DNA of 64,000 nt, taken from contig CAVUDJ010000012.1 in assembly GCA_963740215.1 (NCBI GenBank), positions 186,001 to 250,000 of the forward strand, written 5' to 3'. How positions within the stretch are numbered: the stretch's first letter is position 1; each line of letters begins with the position of its first letter. Positions 9,320-19,148 of the stretch are shown here, piece by piece. The translations under genes and the position numbers were made by a program. This DNA is from CAVVAL01 sp963740215. GTDB lineage: Bacteria; Actinomycetota; Actinomycetes; Mycobacteriales; Cryptosporangiaceae. The notes under the pieces were generated by a model, which had not been told where the DNA came from, did no database searches, and worked only from the letters and a program-made list of their open reading frames with translations.

Positions 9320-9334
9320 GCTTCGTCACCCTCC

Positions 9335-9571
9335 TCAGCGGGACGTGCTGGAGTAGGGCAGCAGCGCCATCTCGCGGGCGTTCTTGATCGCCTTGGCGAT
9401 CTGCCGCTGCTGCTGGCTGGACACACCGGTCACCCGGCGGGCGCGGATCTTGCCCCGGTCCGAGATGAACTTCCGCAGCAGAGCGGTGTCCTTGTAGTCG
9501 ATGTAGCGGATCTTGTCCTTGTCGAGCGGATTGACCTTCTTCTTAGGCTTCCGCACCGGCGGCTTCGCCAT
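9335..9571 (-). CDS. rpsR: 30S ribosomal protein S18
   Basis: 78 residues with the S18 core: VNPLDKDKIRYIDYKD, then LLRKFISDRGKIRARRVTG and QQQRQIAKAIKNAREMALL. S18 pairs with S6 on the small-subunit platform, consistent with rpsF two genes upstream. The ATG start at 9571 has GGAG seven bases upstream. No Cys-rich N-terminal zinc motif is present, so this is the zinc-independent form. Confidence 0.97.
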   Translation of the reverse strand: MAKPPVRKPKKKVNPLDKDKIRYIDYKDTALLRKFISDRGKIRARRVTGVSSQQQRQIAKAIKNAREMALLPYSSTSR

Positions 9572-9624
9572 GGTGATGCTCCGTTATCTCGTTCAGAAGT
9601 CAGTTGTTCGTATGTGGGCCGTGC

Positions 9625-10122
9625 TCAGAACGGCGGTTCGTCGCTGAACCCGCCGCCCCCGCCGCCGCCACCCGAGGGAGTGGCCGATGCCCACGGGTCG
9701 TCCGCCGGGGCGCTGCCGCCGGAGGAACCGAACCCGCCGCCACTGCCACCACCGGTGCGCGCGGTCTTGTTGACCTTCGCGGTGGCGCTGCGCAGAGACG
9801 GGCCGACCTCGTCGACCTCGACCTCGTATACCGTGCGCTTCTCACCCTCGCGCGTCTCGTACGAGCGCTGCTTGAGCCGGCCCTGCACGATGACCCGGGT
9901 GCCGCGCTGCAGCGACTCGGCCACGTTCTCCGCCGCCTGCCGCCAGACGTTGCAGGTCAGGAAGAGGCTCTCGCCGTCCTTCCACTCGCCGCTCTGCCGG
10001 TCGAAGGTGCGGGGGGTCGAGGCGAGCCGGAACTTCGCGACGGCCGCGCCGCTCTGGGTGAACCGGAGCTCGGGGTCGTCGACCAGGTTGCCGACAAGGG
10101 TGATGACGGTGTCGCCTGCCAT
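9625..10122 (-). CDS. ssb: Single-stranded DNA-binding protein
   Basis: 165 residues. The OB fold runs over residues 1-110 (MAGDTVITLVGNLVDDPELR, then AKFRLASTPRTFDRQSGEW and RGTRVIVQGRLKQRSYETRE). A Gly/Ser/Pro-rich linker leads to the acidic tip FSDEPPF, the conserved peptide that docks replication and repair partners. The strong AGGAGG site just upstream fits a highly expressed operon gene between rpsF and rpsR. Confidence 0.97.
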   Translation of the reverse strand: MAGDTVITLVGNLVDDPELRFTQSGAAVAKFRLASTPRTFDRQSGEWKDGESLFLTCNVWRQAAENVAESLQRGTRVIVQGRLKQRSYETREGEKRTVYEVEVDEVGPSLRSATAKVNKTARTGGGSGGGFGSSGGSAPADDPWASATPSGGGGGGGGFSDEPPF

Positions 10123-10197
10123 GAGGAACTCCTCCTACCGGACCGTTGCGGTCGTCGTCATATCGATGCTGTCAGCTCGGTATGACAAACGCGCAGC

Positions 10198-10518
10198 TCA
10201 GTCCTTCCGCTGGTTGGGGCGGTTGGTGGAGCGCATCTCCGGCCGGAGGACCTTGGTGCGCAGCACGGACTCGTTCAGGTTGAGCTGCCGGTCGAGCTCC
10301 AGCACGGCGGCCGGCTCGGCCTGCAGGTCGACGACGGCGTAGATGCCTTCGACCTTCTTGTTGATCTCGAAGGACAGCCGGCGGCGGCCCCACACGTCAA
10401 CCTTCTCGACGTTCCCGCCCGAGGTGCGGATCACGTTGAGGAACGTGTCCAGCGAGGGGGATACGGTGCGCTCCTCGAGATCGGGGTCGAGGATCACCAT
10501 GACTTCGTAGTGACGCAA
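10198..10518 (-). CDS. rpsF: 30S ribosomal protein S6
   Basis: 106 residues starting at TTG (10518): (L)RHYEVMVILDPDLEERTV, the typical actinobacterial S6 N-terminus. WGRRRLSFEINKKVEGIYAV and LNLNESVLRTKVLRPE follow. TTG is chosen because no ATG or GTG precedes the conserved RHYEVM, and AGGAGG sits 11 nt upstream. It is the first gene of the rpsF-ssb-rpsR-rplI operon; the roughly 190 bp upstream should hold the operon promoter. Confidence 0.95.
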   Translation of the reverse strand: MRHYEVMVILDPDLEERTVSPSLDTFLNVIRTSGGNVEKVDVWGRRRLSFEINKKVEGIYAVVDLQAEPAAVLELDRQLNLNESVLRTKVLRPEMRSTNRPNQRKD

Positions 10519-10705
10519 GAGAAAACCCACCTCCTGTGGTCTCAGCGGCCACGGTCTCTCCGTGGCAGGAGGGTCATTCGCGTCAGCGAACCGAGGAAGC
10601 CTAACAGCCACGGGGCGCCGGTTCCGAATCCGTGGGTGGGACCTGGGGAGGAACGACCACACCAACGGCTGGTACCGGCGCCCCGTGGGGCCTGCGGGTG
10701 CTGGG

Positions 10706-11539
10706 TCAGGTCTGCATCTCTGCATCCCGCTGCGCCAGCACGGTACGCATCGCGGCGGCGCCGACGCCGCCGAGCAGGACAGTCGCCACGAGGATCAGGA
10801 GCCCGATCCCGCCGCCGACCGTGGTGAACACGCCGTCCCCGGGCACGGTGTTCGCCGCACGGGGCAGCGCCGGATCGGGCTGGGCGGCGCCCGCCTCGGC
10901 CTCGGTGATCGGGGGCAGGTCGGCGCCGGCCATGCGGCCACGGGCCACCGGGTCACGGCCGAAGTTCGGCGGCACCTTCACACCACCGGGCAGCGACTGC
11001 GGCACGACCGCACCGTCAGGGCCCGGCTGCGTGGGTGCACCGGGCGTGCCCGGGTTGCTGCCCGTGCCGCCAGTGTTCGAGGGATCCGGCGGCTTCGGCG
11101 CCTCCGCCTTGGGCACCGCGGCCACGTTCACCGTGGCGGTCGAGGCGAGGAGCCCGCCGACCGCCCCGCCGAGCGGCGACGCCTTGACGTCGGACCGCGT
11201 GGCGTTCGCGCCGCCCGGAAACACCAGCGGGAGGCGCGCGCCCTTGGCCAGCGGGAAGTCCCGCCCGTCGACGGTCAGCCGGAGGTCATTGGGTGAGCCG
11301 TTGACGAACGTCACCGTGCCGCCGGACGGTACGGAAAGCGCCGCCGGGGTGACGGTCAGGCTGTTCAGCAGCCCGAGCACGTTCAGCGAACCCTTGAAGG
11401 TCATCGTGGGCACAGGGTCGGTGGCGGAGGCCGGTGCCGGCATCGCCAGCAGCGCGGTGGCGACCAGCAGGCCGAGCAGTGCCGCGGCGCGACGCGTACG
11501 TCGCGCCGCGGCCGCTCTGAAAGGGCTGGACACGATCAC
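10706..11539 (-). CDS. Secreted, C-terminally anchored cell-surface protein
   Basis: About 277 residues. An Arg-rich N-terminus is followed by a hydrophobic stretch ending PAPASATDP, a good Sec signal peptide. Residues 45-115 look like a compact beta domain (LTVTPAALSVPSGGTVTFVN), reminiscent of cupredoxin-like folds, but copper ligands are not obvious. A Pro/Gly linker follows, then a C-terminal membrane span (GGGIGLLILVATVLLGGVGA) and a short tail. Start is GTG at 11539 or 11533; the latter is better spaced from GGGGAG. Function unknown. Confidence 0.65.
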   Translation of the reverse strand: MIVSSPFRAAAARRTRRAAALLGLLVATALLAMPAPASATDPVPTMTFKGSLNVLGLLNSLTVTPAALSVPSGGTVTFVNGSPNDLRLTVDGRDFPLAKGARLPLVFPGGANATRSDVKASPLGGAVGGLLASTATVNVAAVPKAEAPKPPDPSNTGGTGSNPGTPGAPTQPGPDGAVVPQSLPGGVKVPPNFGRDPVARGRMAGADLPPITEAEAGAAQPDPALPRAANTVPGDGVFTTVGGGIGLLILVATVLLGGVGAAAMRTVLAQRDAEMQT

Positions 11540-11732
11540 GATCTCCCCAGGTCAGAAAAGCCGCCGGCCCCTAGCCGCAGTGACCAACGTCATCCTTCAC
11601 CGGCTTCAACGACGCCGCCACCCGGAGGTGACGGGTTCGGTGTACATCTTTCACGCCGAGGTTTCCGCCGGTAGGACGGGCTCCCGCTCGGCTGCGCGGC
11701 CGTTTGTCGGCGGCACGCCGTACCCTCTCCGC

Positions 11733-12509
11733 ATGCGCATCGGAGCACACGTCGACCCCGCGGATCCGCTCGCCGAGGCGAAAGCCCGCGACGCCCAGCT
11801 GGTCCAGTTCTTCCTCGCGGATCCGCAGGGTTGGAAGAAGCCCAAGCCCCGTGAGGACGCGGCGGCGATCATCGCCAGCGACCTCGACGTATACATCCAC
11901 GCGCCGTACATCGTGAACCTCGCAAGCACGAACAACCGCATCCGCATCCCGTCGCGGAACCTGCTCGTCCAGCACGCCGACGCGGCGGCCACGGTCGGGG
12001 CGAAGGGGCTGATCGTCCACGGCGGTCACGTCACCAGGGACGACGATCCGGACGTCGGCTTCGAGAACTGGCGCAAGGCGTTCCAACAGCAGGAGGAGAA
12101 GGGCGGTTACGCCACGCAGATCCTGATCGAGAACACCGCCGGCGGCGACCACGCCATCGCGCGCCGGTTCGACCGGCTCGCCCGCCTCTGGGACGCGATC
12201 GGCGACTTCAGCCCCGGGTTCTGCCTGGACACCTGCCACGCGCACGCGGGCGGCGAGGACTTGCTGGGCATCGTCGACCGGGTGAAGGCGATCACGGGCC
12301 GCATCGATCTCGTCCACGCGAACGACTCGAAGGACGAGTTCGACTCCGGCCGCGACCGTCACGAGAACCTCGGCAAGGGCCAGATCGATCCCGACCTGCT
12401 CGTGGCCACGATCACCGCCACCGGGGCGCCGGTGGTCTGCGAGACGCCCGGCGGCGCCGACGGGCAGGGCGCCGACATCGCCTTCCTGCGCGGACGACTC
12501 GGCGCATGA
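11733..12509 (+). CDS. Endonuclease IV-like (AP endonuclease family 2) TIM-barrel protein
   Basis: 258 residues of the xylose-isomerase-like TIM barrel used by endonuclease IV, which cuts abasic sites in DNA. Metal-ligand segments are recognisable: IHAPYIVNLAS, LIVHGGHV, ILIENTAGG, FCLDTCHAHAGG, LVHANDSKDEFDSGRDRHEN and VVCETPGG. Length is slightly below that of E. coli Nfo (about 285). The TACCCT box at 11721-11726, six bases before ATG, with no ribosome site, suggests a leaderless transcript. The stop overlaps the next start (ATGA), so the two are co-transcribed. Confidence 0.85.
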   Translation: MRIGAHVDPADPLAEAKARDAQLVQFFLADPQGWKKPKPREDAAAIIASDLDVYIHAPYIVNLASTNNRIRIPSRNLLVQHADAAATVGAKGLIVHGGHVTRDDDPDVGFENWRKAFQQQEEKGGYATQILIENTAGGDHAIARRFDRLARLWDAIGDFSPGFCLDTCHAHAGGEDLLGIVDRVKAITGRIDLVHANDSKDEFDSGRDRHENLGKGQIDPDLLVATITATGAPVVCETPGGADGQGADIAFLRGRLGA

Positions 12510-14302
12510 CCGACGAGGCGACAGCGGCCGACCGGACCGCCCTCAACAGCGCCGCTCCCGAGCCCGACCGCCCGGATACCACGCCGCGCACGGGGCTGAA
12601 GGAACGCGCGCTCGCAGTGCTGCGCCGCGAGATCGTGCTGGTGCCGCTCGCCTCGGTGCTGCTCGCCGTCGTCATGACCTGGCCCACGATGAAGCACCCG
12701 GCCAGCACGGTCCCACAGGACATCTACGACCCACTGCTCGTCTCCTGGATCCTCGCCTGGTCGGGGCACGCCGTCCTGCACCAGCCGTTGCAGCTGTGGC
12801 AGGGCAACGCGTTCTACCCCGAGGCCGATACCTACGCGTTCACCGACAGCCTCTTCGGGTACTTCCCGCTCGCGCTTGTCGGCGAGGGTCCGGTGGCTGC
12901 GGTCGTCCGCTACAACCTGGTGTACGTGCTGGTGCCGGCGCTGGCGTTCGTCGGTGCGTACGCGCTGGCCCGGCAGCTCGGCGCGCGGTGGCCAGGGGCG
13001 ATCGTGGCCGGGGCGGCGTTCGCGTACGCGCCGTGGCGGCTCGTCCAGGCCGGACACTTGCACGTCCTCTCCACCGGCGCGATCGCGCTGTCGTTGGCGG
13101 CGCTGGCCCGCGGCCATGGGTACTCGTTCACCCACGGGTACCGGCCCGAGCGGGTCCGCCCCGGCTGGGCGGCGTTCGGCTGGGGCGTGGCGTGCTGGCA
13201 GCTGATGATCGGTTTCGGCATCGGCCTTCCGTTCGCGTACGTGCTGGCCCTGGTCTGCCTCGCAGCGGGCGTCGGTTGGCTGGTCACCGGCCGCCCACGG
13301 ATCCCCGCCGCCGTGCTCAAGGTCAACATCGTCGGTGGCGTGGCGTTCGCGCTCACCGGCCTGCTCATGGCCCGCCCGTACCTGCGAGTGGTGGAGGCCC
13401 ACCCGTACGCCCGTCGCGGCGAGGAGGATCTGGCGCTCTTCTCGCCGCCGCTGCGCGCGTTCCTCACGGCGCCGGTCGAGTCGTGGTTCTGGGGCGAGCG
13501 GCACACCGGCGCCCGCGCCGAGTTGACGTTCGTTCCCGAGATGACGCTGCTCCCCGGGCTCGCCGTGCTGCTCCTGGCCTTCGTCGGCCTCGCGATCAGC
13601 AGCTGGACCGTGCGTCAGCGCCTCGCGCTCGGTGCCCTCACCACCGTCAGCGTGCTGTTCGCCATGGGCACCCGGTTCCAGGACGGCGAGTTCACGTACC
13701 TGATGCTGTTCCGGCACGCTCCCGGCTGGGATGCCCTGCGCACCCCGGGTCGGCTGGTGATCTACACGACGCTGCTGCTCGGGCTGCTCGCCGCCGGCGC
13801 GGTCACCGGGATCGGCAACCGGCTCGCGGCCAGACGCCAGGCAGGAACACCGGGCGCGTGGCCCCGCTGGGTCACCGCGGTACTGCTGGTCCCTGGCCTG
13901 CTCGTGCTCGGCGAAGGGCTCAACAAGACACCCCATCCCGAGGTACCCGAGCAACCGCCGGCGCTCCGCGACGTCGCCGGTCCGCTGCTGGTGCTTCCGA
14001 GCGACCCGATGTTCGACCAGTCCGTGATGCTGTGGTCCACGGACGGCTTCCCGAAGATGGTCAACGGCGGCAGCGGCTTCTTCCCGAACTCGACCACCGA
14101 GATCCGGAACGCGTCGACGAGCTTCCCCGACGCAGCCAGCGTCGAGTACCTGCGCGGCAAGGGCATCCGCACCGTGGTGGTCCTGCGGGCACGCATCGCC
14201 GGCACGCCGTGGCAGTCGGCCGCCGACAAGCCAGTGGACGGCCTGCCGCTACGTCGTACCGAGTCGGGTGACGCGGTCGTGTTCGTCCTCGACGAGTCCT
14301 GA
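12506..14302 (+). CDS. Polytopic membrane protein, glycosyltransferase (GT-C)-like
   Basis: 598 residues with roughly ten membrane spans, beginning after a 40-residue cytoplasmic N-terminus. The region after the first span has acidic residues (STVPQDIYDPLLVSWILAW) and a later external-looking stretch containing FYPEADTYAF, a pattern seen in lipid-linked-sugar glycosyltransferases. The C-terminal 150 residues form a soluble, probably extracytoplasmic domain. Substrate unknown. ATG overlaps the stop of the AP endonuclease-like gene. Its last 54 bp overlap the 3' end of the converging membrane-protein gene. Confidence 0.7.
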   Translation: MTDEATAADRTALNSAAPEPDRPDTTPRTGLKERALAVLRREIVLVPLASVLLAVVMTWPTMKHPASTVPQDIYDPLLVSWILAWSGHAVLHQPLQLWQGNAFYPEADTYAFTDSLFGYFPLALVGEGPVAAVVRYNLVYVLVPALAFVGAYALARQLGARWPGAIVAGAAFAYAPWRLVQAGHLHVLSTGAIALSLAALARGHGYSFTHGYRPERVRPGWAAFGWGVACWQLMIGFGIGLPFAYVLALVCLAAGVGWLVTGRPRIPAAVLKVNIVGGVAFALTGLLMARPYLRVVEAHPYARRGEEDLALFSPPLRAFLTAPVESWFWGERHTGARAELTFVPEMTLLPGLAVLLLAFVGLAISSWTVRQRLALGALTTVSVLFAMGTRFQDGEFTYLMLFRHAPGWDALRTPGRLVIYTTLLLGLLAAGAVTGIGNRLAARRQAGTPGAWPRWVTAVLLVPGLLVLGEGLNKTPHPEVPEQPPALRDVAGPLLVLPSDPMFDQSVMLWSTDGFPKMVNGGSGFFPNSTTEIRNASTSFPDAASVEYLRGKGIRTVVVLRARIAGTPWQSAADKPVDGLPLRRTESGDAVVFVLDES

Positions 14303-15784
14303 CGGCAGCGGATCAGCACGTGGCTCCGGCGGTGGATCGTTGAGCACGCCGCCCTCGGGATCCTCGATGCCTTCCGATCTCACCACGTCGAGCTCCGGCC
14401 GCAGGATCTCGCGCACCACGAGCGCGCAGAGCACCGCCACCGCGACCCATCGCGCCAGCCCGATCAGCGCGAACCACTTCTCGGGCATGAGCGACTTGCC
14501 GCCGGCCGTCCGCAGCAGGATCTGGTAGAAGCCGAAGAAATACGCCAGCTCGCAGGCCTGCCACGCGAGGAACGCGGTCCACTTCGGCCGGGCGAGCACC
14601 GCCAGCGGAATCAGCCACAGCACGAACTGCTGCGACCACACCTTGCTGGTGAGCAGGAAGACGGCGACCACGAGGAACGCCACCTGCCCGAGGCGGGGCG
14701 GGCGCTTCGAGAAGAGGACCAGCGCAGCGATGCCGACACAGCCGAGTACGAACAGCGACTGGCTGAGCGTGTTCAGGTTGGGGATGTTCTCGGCGCTGGA
14801 CAGGTCGGTGAAAGGCCAGATCCCGACCTTGCCGCCGCCGACGGGGAAGTGCGCCCCGACGTACCAGAGCGTGCCCCAGTCGACGGCGCGCTCGTCGCTG
14901 AGCCGCCAGAACTTGAGCCACGCGTCGGGTGCGGCGTAGTAGATCGGGAGGTTCAGGGCGACCCAGGTGACGACCGCGGTGCCCGCCGTGATCACGAAAT
15001 CCGGCAGCTTTTTCCGTCGAAGGCACAGAAGGGCGAGCGGACCGATGATGAACAGCGGGTAGAACTTCGCCGCGACCGCCAAACCGATGAAGAACCCCGC
15101 CCAGCCGGGCGCCCGCCGGGACCAGAAGTAGATGCCGAGCGAGGTTAATCCGATGGCCAGCAGGTCCCAGTTGACCGTCGCCGTGACGAACAGGGCCGGA
15201 GCGAGCGCGACCATGGCGCCATCCCACGGCCGGGCGGGCCGCATGCGGACGATCGTCCACACCGTGATCACGCCAAAGATGCCGAGCACCAGCGCGTTCA
15301 GGTCGAAGAACAGCTTGCCCTGGTTGAGCGGGCCGCCCTCGGCCAGGCCGTAGTCGGCGAGCGTCGGCAGCAACGAGCCGTTGACCCAGTCGGAGTTGCC
15401 GAGCTTCCACACCGGCCGGCCGATGACACCCATGAATATGCCGGTCAGCACCGGATACTCGACCTCGTGGTCAAGGTACGGGACGGCGCCCTGGTTGAGC
15501 CGCTCGGCGTAGTACAGCGCGAGCACGTCGGTGTAGCAGTGCTTCTTGTACTGGACGTTGTCGACCCACGCGCCCGACCGGCACGGCGACTTCTGCACCC
15601 AGCTGAGCGCCAGCACGACGCACGCGAGGGCGAGCACGACGCGCATGGGCGTCCACACGCGACGGTTAAGCCGCGCGCGTTCACCGATCGGGCCGCCGAT
15701 CACCTGCGACAGGCCGGCGACGACAGGATCCGATCGGCTGGGCAGGTCGATGTCCGCAACGGGCGGTCGGGGGCGCTCGATCAC
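14249..15784 (-). CDS. Integral membrane glycosyltransferase-like protein (DUF2029/GT87 type)
   Basis: 511 residues with about ten membrane spans, resembling the polyprenyl-phosphate-mannose-dependent (GT87) family. Landmarks: a first span after residue 45, then HCYTDVLALYYAERLNQGAVPYLD with an Asp typical of GT-C enzymes, HEVEYPVLTG, and the later FFIGLAVAAKFYPLF. It likely moves sugar from a lipid carrier onto an envelope glycan, but the acceptor is unknown. Position directly downstream of the class A PBP gene matches the conserved actinobacterial order ponA-GT87-rpsF. GTG start. Confidence 0.78.
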   Translation of the reverse strand: MIERPRPPVADIDLPSRSDPVVAGLSQVIGGPIGERARLNRRVWTPMRVVLALACVVLALSWVQKSPCRSGAWVDNVQYKKHCYTDVLALYYAERLNQGAVPYLDHEVEYPVLTGIFMGVIGRPVWKLGNSDWVNGSLLPTLADYGLAEGGPLNQGKLFFDLNALVLGIFGVITVWTIVRMRPARPWDGAMVALAPALFVTATVNWDLLAIGLTSLGIYFWSRRAPGWAGFFIGLAVAAKFYPLFIIGPLALLCLRRKKLPDFVITAGTAVVTWVALNLPIYYAAPDAWLKFWRLSDERAVDWGTLWYVGAHFPVGGGKVGIWPFTDLSSAENIPNLNTLSQSLFVLGCVGIAALVLFSKRPPRLGQVAFLVVAVFLLTSKVWSQQFVLWLIPLAVLARPKWTAFLAWQACELAYFFGFYQILLRTAGGKSLMPEKWFALIGLARWVAVAVLCALVVREILRPELDVVRSEGIEDPEGGVLNDPPPEPRADPLPSGLVEDEHDRVTRLGTT

Positions 15785-15827
15785 GCCCCCGATCCTGCCC
15801 TACCTGCTGCTGTCACGTGCGATTCCC

Positions 15828-18458
15828 TCAGGGGAAGCGTGGTTTGTCGCTCTGCGTCGGCTTCGGGAACGGGTCGTCCGGCTTCGGATCGTCCGGATCC
15901 GGGGAGTCCGTCGGATCCGGGGTTGGCGACTCGGTGGGGTCCGGCTTGTTGTCGTTACCGTTGCCCGGCCGGTCCTCCGGGCTCTCTGTCGGATCCGGGA
16001 TGACCGGCTCCTCCTGCTCCGGCGCGTTGCCGCCGTCCTCGTCGCCGAGGAAGACGGGGCTCTTGAAGTTCTTCTCGTCGGTGCCGTCGAGGGCGGCGTC
16101 CATGAACTTCTTCCAGATCTCGCCGGGGATGCCGGAGCCGAAGACGTCGCCGCCGGTGCGTGCGTCGATCAGCGGTTTCTCGTCGTCCTTGTTGCCGACC
16201 CAGACCGCGGCGGCGAGCCCCGGCGTGAAGCCACACATCCAGGCGTGCGAGTTCTGGTCGGTGTCCTTCCACTGCTGGGTACCGGTCTTGCCGGCGGCCT
16301 TGCGCCCACCCGCGAGGCGGTTCTTCGCCTTGCCCCGGGTGAGGACCTGTTCCATCACGTAGTTGGCGTCGCGGGCGACGTCCTGCGAGAACGCGCGGGA
16401 CACCTTGAGCTGGCGCGTGAACAGGGTCGCGCCGTTGCGGTCGACGATCTTGTCGACGAGGTACGGCGCTGAGCGCTCGCCGTACGCGGCAAACGTGGCG
16501 TACCCGTTGGCCTGGTCGAGAACGGAGATCGGGAACTGCCCGATGCTGATGCCCTCGTTGACCTTCGCCTCGCCGATCGGCTTGATCTTGCCCGTGGTGT
16601 CCAGCATCTTCGTGACACCGGCGCGTCCGGCGAAGTCGCGGACCTCGGTGTCGCCGAGCTGCTCGGTGAGTGCCCAGTACACCGTGTTGAGCGACTTGAC
16701 GGTGGTGTCGATCAGGTTGCACCGCTTGCAGTCGTTGTTGTTCTCCGAGTTCCGCAGCGGCTTGTCGCCACGGCTCTTCGGGAACATCTGCGGCGAGCTG
16801 CCGTCCCACTCCGACTTGATGCTGATGCCCTCTTCCAGCGCCTTTGCCAACACGTAAGGCTTCATCGACGATCCGGGCGGGTGCGGGAGGTCGCCACGGG
16901 CGAAGTCGCGCTTGCCGTAACCCTCCTCGCCGCCGTAGTACGCGAGGACACGACCGGTGCCGGGCTGCACCGCGGCGAGGGCAGTGGCCATCGTCTTCGG
17001 CTGGCCCTTCATGACGTCACGGGCGGCGTTGATCGCGGCACCCTGCATCTTCGGGTCGATCGTGGTGTAGATCTTCAGACCCTCGGTGCGAAGCTGGTCC
17101 TCGGTGATCTTGGCGCCGCCGGCCAGTTCGAGGCCGAGCACCTCCAGCTCGATGCGCCGGGCGAGGACACCGTTGGGACCGTCCATCCAGGCGTCGCGGC
17201 GGGCCTGCGACTTCTGCTGCACCAGCGGGTACTTCGCCGCCGCGCGCTTGCCCTCGTCGATCCAGCCCTCGCTGGCCATGCCGTCGAGGACGTAGTCCCA
17301 GCGGCCCTTCGCACCCTCGGGGTTGTTGGCCGGGTCGAGGTTTCTCGGGTCCTTGATGAGGCCCGCGATGACCGCGCCCTCCTCGACGGTGAGCTTGCCG
17401 ACGTCCTTGTTGAAGTAGCCCTTCGCGGCGGACTGGATGCCGTACCGGCCGCGGCCGAGGTAGATCGTGTTGAGGTAGAACTCGAGGATCTCGTCCTTGG
17501 TGTACTCGTCGTCCGCCTTGAGCGCCATGGGGATCTCCTTCGCCTTACGGACGTAGGAGCGCTCCTGGGTAAGGTTCCGCGAGTTCTTGATGTACTGCTG
17601 GGTGATGGTCGAGCCGCCACCCTTGTCGTCGCCGGTGACGACACCCAGCGCCGCACGCGCGATGCCCTTCGGCGAGATGCCGTTGTTGTCATAGAACGAA
17701 CGGTCCTCGGCGGCGATCACGGCCTGCCGGACGTGCAGCGGGATCTGGTCGAGCTTGACCTCCTGGCGGTCCTCGATCGCGAAGGTGGCGATGGTGCCGC
17801 CCTTGGCCGAGTACACGGTGGAAGTCTGCTTGTTCGCGGCCGCCTCGGGGAGCGGCACGTTGGTCATCCCGTAGACGATGCCCATGGACGCCACCAGCAT
17901 GGCCACAGTGGTGACACCGGCGATCATCGCGATCCGCTTGCGGCGCTTGCTCTTCTTCAGGCCCCTCGGGTCACGCGGCGGGCGACCGCCGCCGGGCCCG
18001 GGCTGGCTGATGATGTCGTCGCGGGCGGCCGCACGGCTGCGCGGGCCGACGCCCATCATCGCGGTGCGGTCGGGCTCTCCGTACCGCCCCTGACGCCTGG
18101 TCGCATCGGCCTGGTCGTGGCCGTAGCCAGAACCGCCGTAACCGGGGTCGCCATAGCCGGATCCCGGCGGCGGCACCGAGGCGGCACCTGACACGGACGC
18201 GGCGCCGGAGACGCGCGCCGCGCCTCGGACCGGGGTCGCGCGGCCCACCGGCGGACCTGGAGGCGTCGCACGACCGACAGAGGCGCGGCCACTGGCCGCG
18301 CCCTGGGTGGGGGGAGGAGTCCGTCCGGCGGACCGTCCGGCGCCATATGGGTCGCCTTGGGGTCCGTCGTGGCGATTCCAGCCGTCTTCCTGGTCACCAC
18401 CGGACCCCACCCGGGCGACGCCGCGAGAGGGGCGCTCGGGCTGATCGGGGAAACTCAT
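15828..18458 (-). CDS. ponA: Class A penicillin-binding protein (bifunctional transglycosylase/transpeptidase)
   Basis: 876 residues from the ATG at 18458 (a longer frame to 18518 exists; the GGTGGTGGA just upstream supports the shorter start). A Gly/Pro/Arg-rich cytoplasmic tail and one membrane span (KRIAMIAGVTTVAMLVASMG) precede the GT51 transglycosylase domain: AAEDRSFYDNNGI, GGSTITQQYIKN, LNTIYLGRGRYGI. The transpeptidase domain carries SSMK, the SEN triad and KTGT. A Pro/Asp/Glu-rich tail closes the protein. It polymerises and cross-links peptidoglycan. It lies between DUF5318 and a GT87 gene, as in mycobacteria. Confidence 0.95.
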   Translation of the reverse strand: MSFPDQPERPSRGVARVGSGGDQEDGWNRHDGPQGDPYGAGRSAGRTPPPTQGAASGRASVGRATPPGPPVGRATPVRGAARVSGAASVSGAASVPPPGSGYGDPGYGGSGYGHDQADATRRQGRYGEPDRTAMMGVGPRSRAAARDDIISQPGPGGGRPPRDPRGLKKSKRRKRIAMIAGVTTVAMLVASMGIVYGMTNVPLPEAAANKQTSTVYSAKGGTIATFAIEDRQEVKLDQIPLHVRQAVIAAEDRSFYDNNGISPKGIARAALGVVTGDDKGGGSTITQQYIKNSRNLTQERSYVRKAKEIPMALKADDEYTKDEILEFYLNTIYLGRGRYGIQSAAKGYFNKDVGKLTVEEGAVIAGLIKDPRNLDPANNPEGAKGRWDYVLDGMASEGWIDEGKRAAAKYPLVQQKSQARRDAWMDGPNGVLARRIELEVLGLELAGGAKITEDQLRTEGLKIYTTIDPKMQGAAINAARDVMKGQPKTMATALAAVQPGTGRVLAYYGGEEGYGKRDFARGDLPHPPGSSMKPYVLAKALEEGISIKSEWDGSSPQMFPKSRGDKPLRNSENNNDCKRCNLIDTTVKSLNTVYWALTEQLGDTEVRDFAGRAGVTKMLDTTGKIKPIGEAKVNEGISIGQFPISVLDQANGYATFAAYGERSAPYLVDKIVDRNGATLFTRQLKVSRAFSQDVARDANYVMEQVLTRGKAKNRLAGGRKAAGKTGTQQWKDTDQNSHAWMCGFTPGLAAAVWVGNKDDEKPLIDARTGGDVFGSGIPGEIWKKFMDAALDGTDEKNFKSPVFLGDEDGGNAPEQEEPVIPDPTESPEDRPGNGNDNKPDPTESPTPDPTDSPDPDDPKPDDPFPKPTQSDKPRFP

Positions 18459-18666
18459 TCCACCACCATGCCCTGACATGTCTAGGAACTCCAAACACCT
18501 ACGTCCCAGCGTGACCAACCGCTCAACCCGTGATCACGCCGGGTGAATCTACTCGCTGCAGCGCGCTGGCGGTGCTCCTGACACTGATACGCGTGGGACG
18601 CGGAACCTAGTTCACGACGTTTGCTCCACCCGCGACAGAGGGACGCGTCACAACCGGTCGCGGCCG

Positions 18667-19065
18667 TCAGCCCCGGGCGCGCTGCTGCTCGTCGCTGGGC
18701 AGCCCGTCGCGGCCGAGCGTGAACTTCTGCGTCAGGTGGTTCCAGTCGCAGACCCGGCAGACCTCGACGACGTACACGTCGAACTCGCGGTAGCTCATCG
18801 CCAGCACGGGAAGTTCAGCACGAGGACGCGCCTGGCCTGCGGAGTGCTTCAGCTCGTCGCCGTAGATGTAGTTGACGAGCCAGACGTTGTCGCGGCGGCA
18901 GACGGGGCACGGCGTCTCGGTGCGCTCGCCGAAGAACTTCGCGGCGCGGACCAGGTACGGGGACGCGTCACAGACCTCGGCCGTGCCGACCCGACCCGCG
19001 TAGACCTCACGCAGCAGCGCGCGCCGCTGGAGCGCGTAGTCGACGACCTGTCGCTGTGTCCGCAC
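18667..19065 (-). CDS. DUF5318 family protein
   Basis: 132 residues. Two cysteine pairs probably bind zinc: CPVCRRDN near residue 53 and CRVCDWNH near residue 103. The N-terminus MRTQRQVVDYALQRRALL and this Cys arrangement match the actinobacterial DUF5318 family, which sits upstream of ponA in many genomes. The GTG start is divergent from padR; the intervening 150 bp hold the padR promoter and operator. Function unknown. Confidence 0.85.
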   Translation of the reverse strand: MRTQRQVVDYALQRRALLREVYAGRVGTAEVCDASPYLVRAAKFFGERTETPCPVCRRDNVWLVNYIYGDELKHSAGQARPRAELPVLAMSYREFDVYVVEVCRVCDWNHLTQKFTLGRDGLPSDEQQRARG

Positions 19066-19148
19066 CCGACGAGGGTACGCCGCAGGTGCCTAACGTCCAG
19101 AAAATCCCGAAACAACGGGCATCTCTAGCGACCTCGGGCAGCCGGACG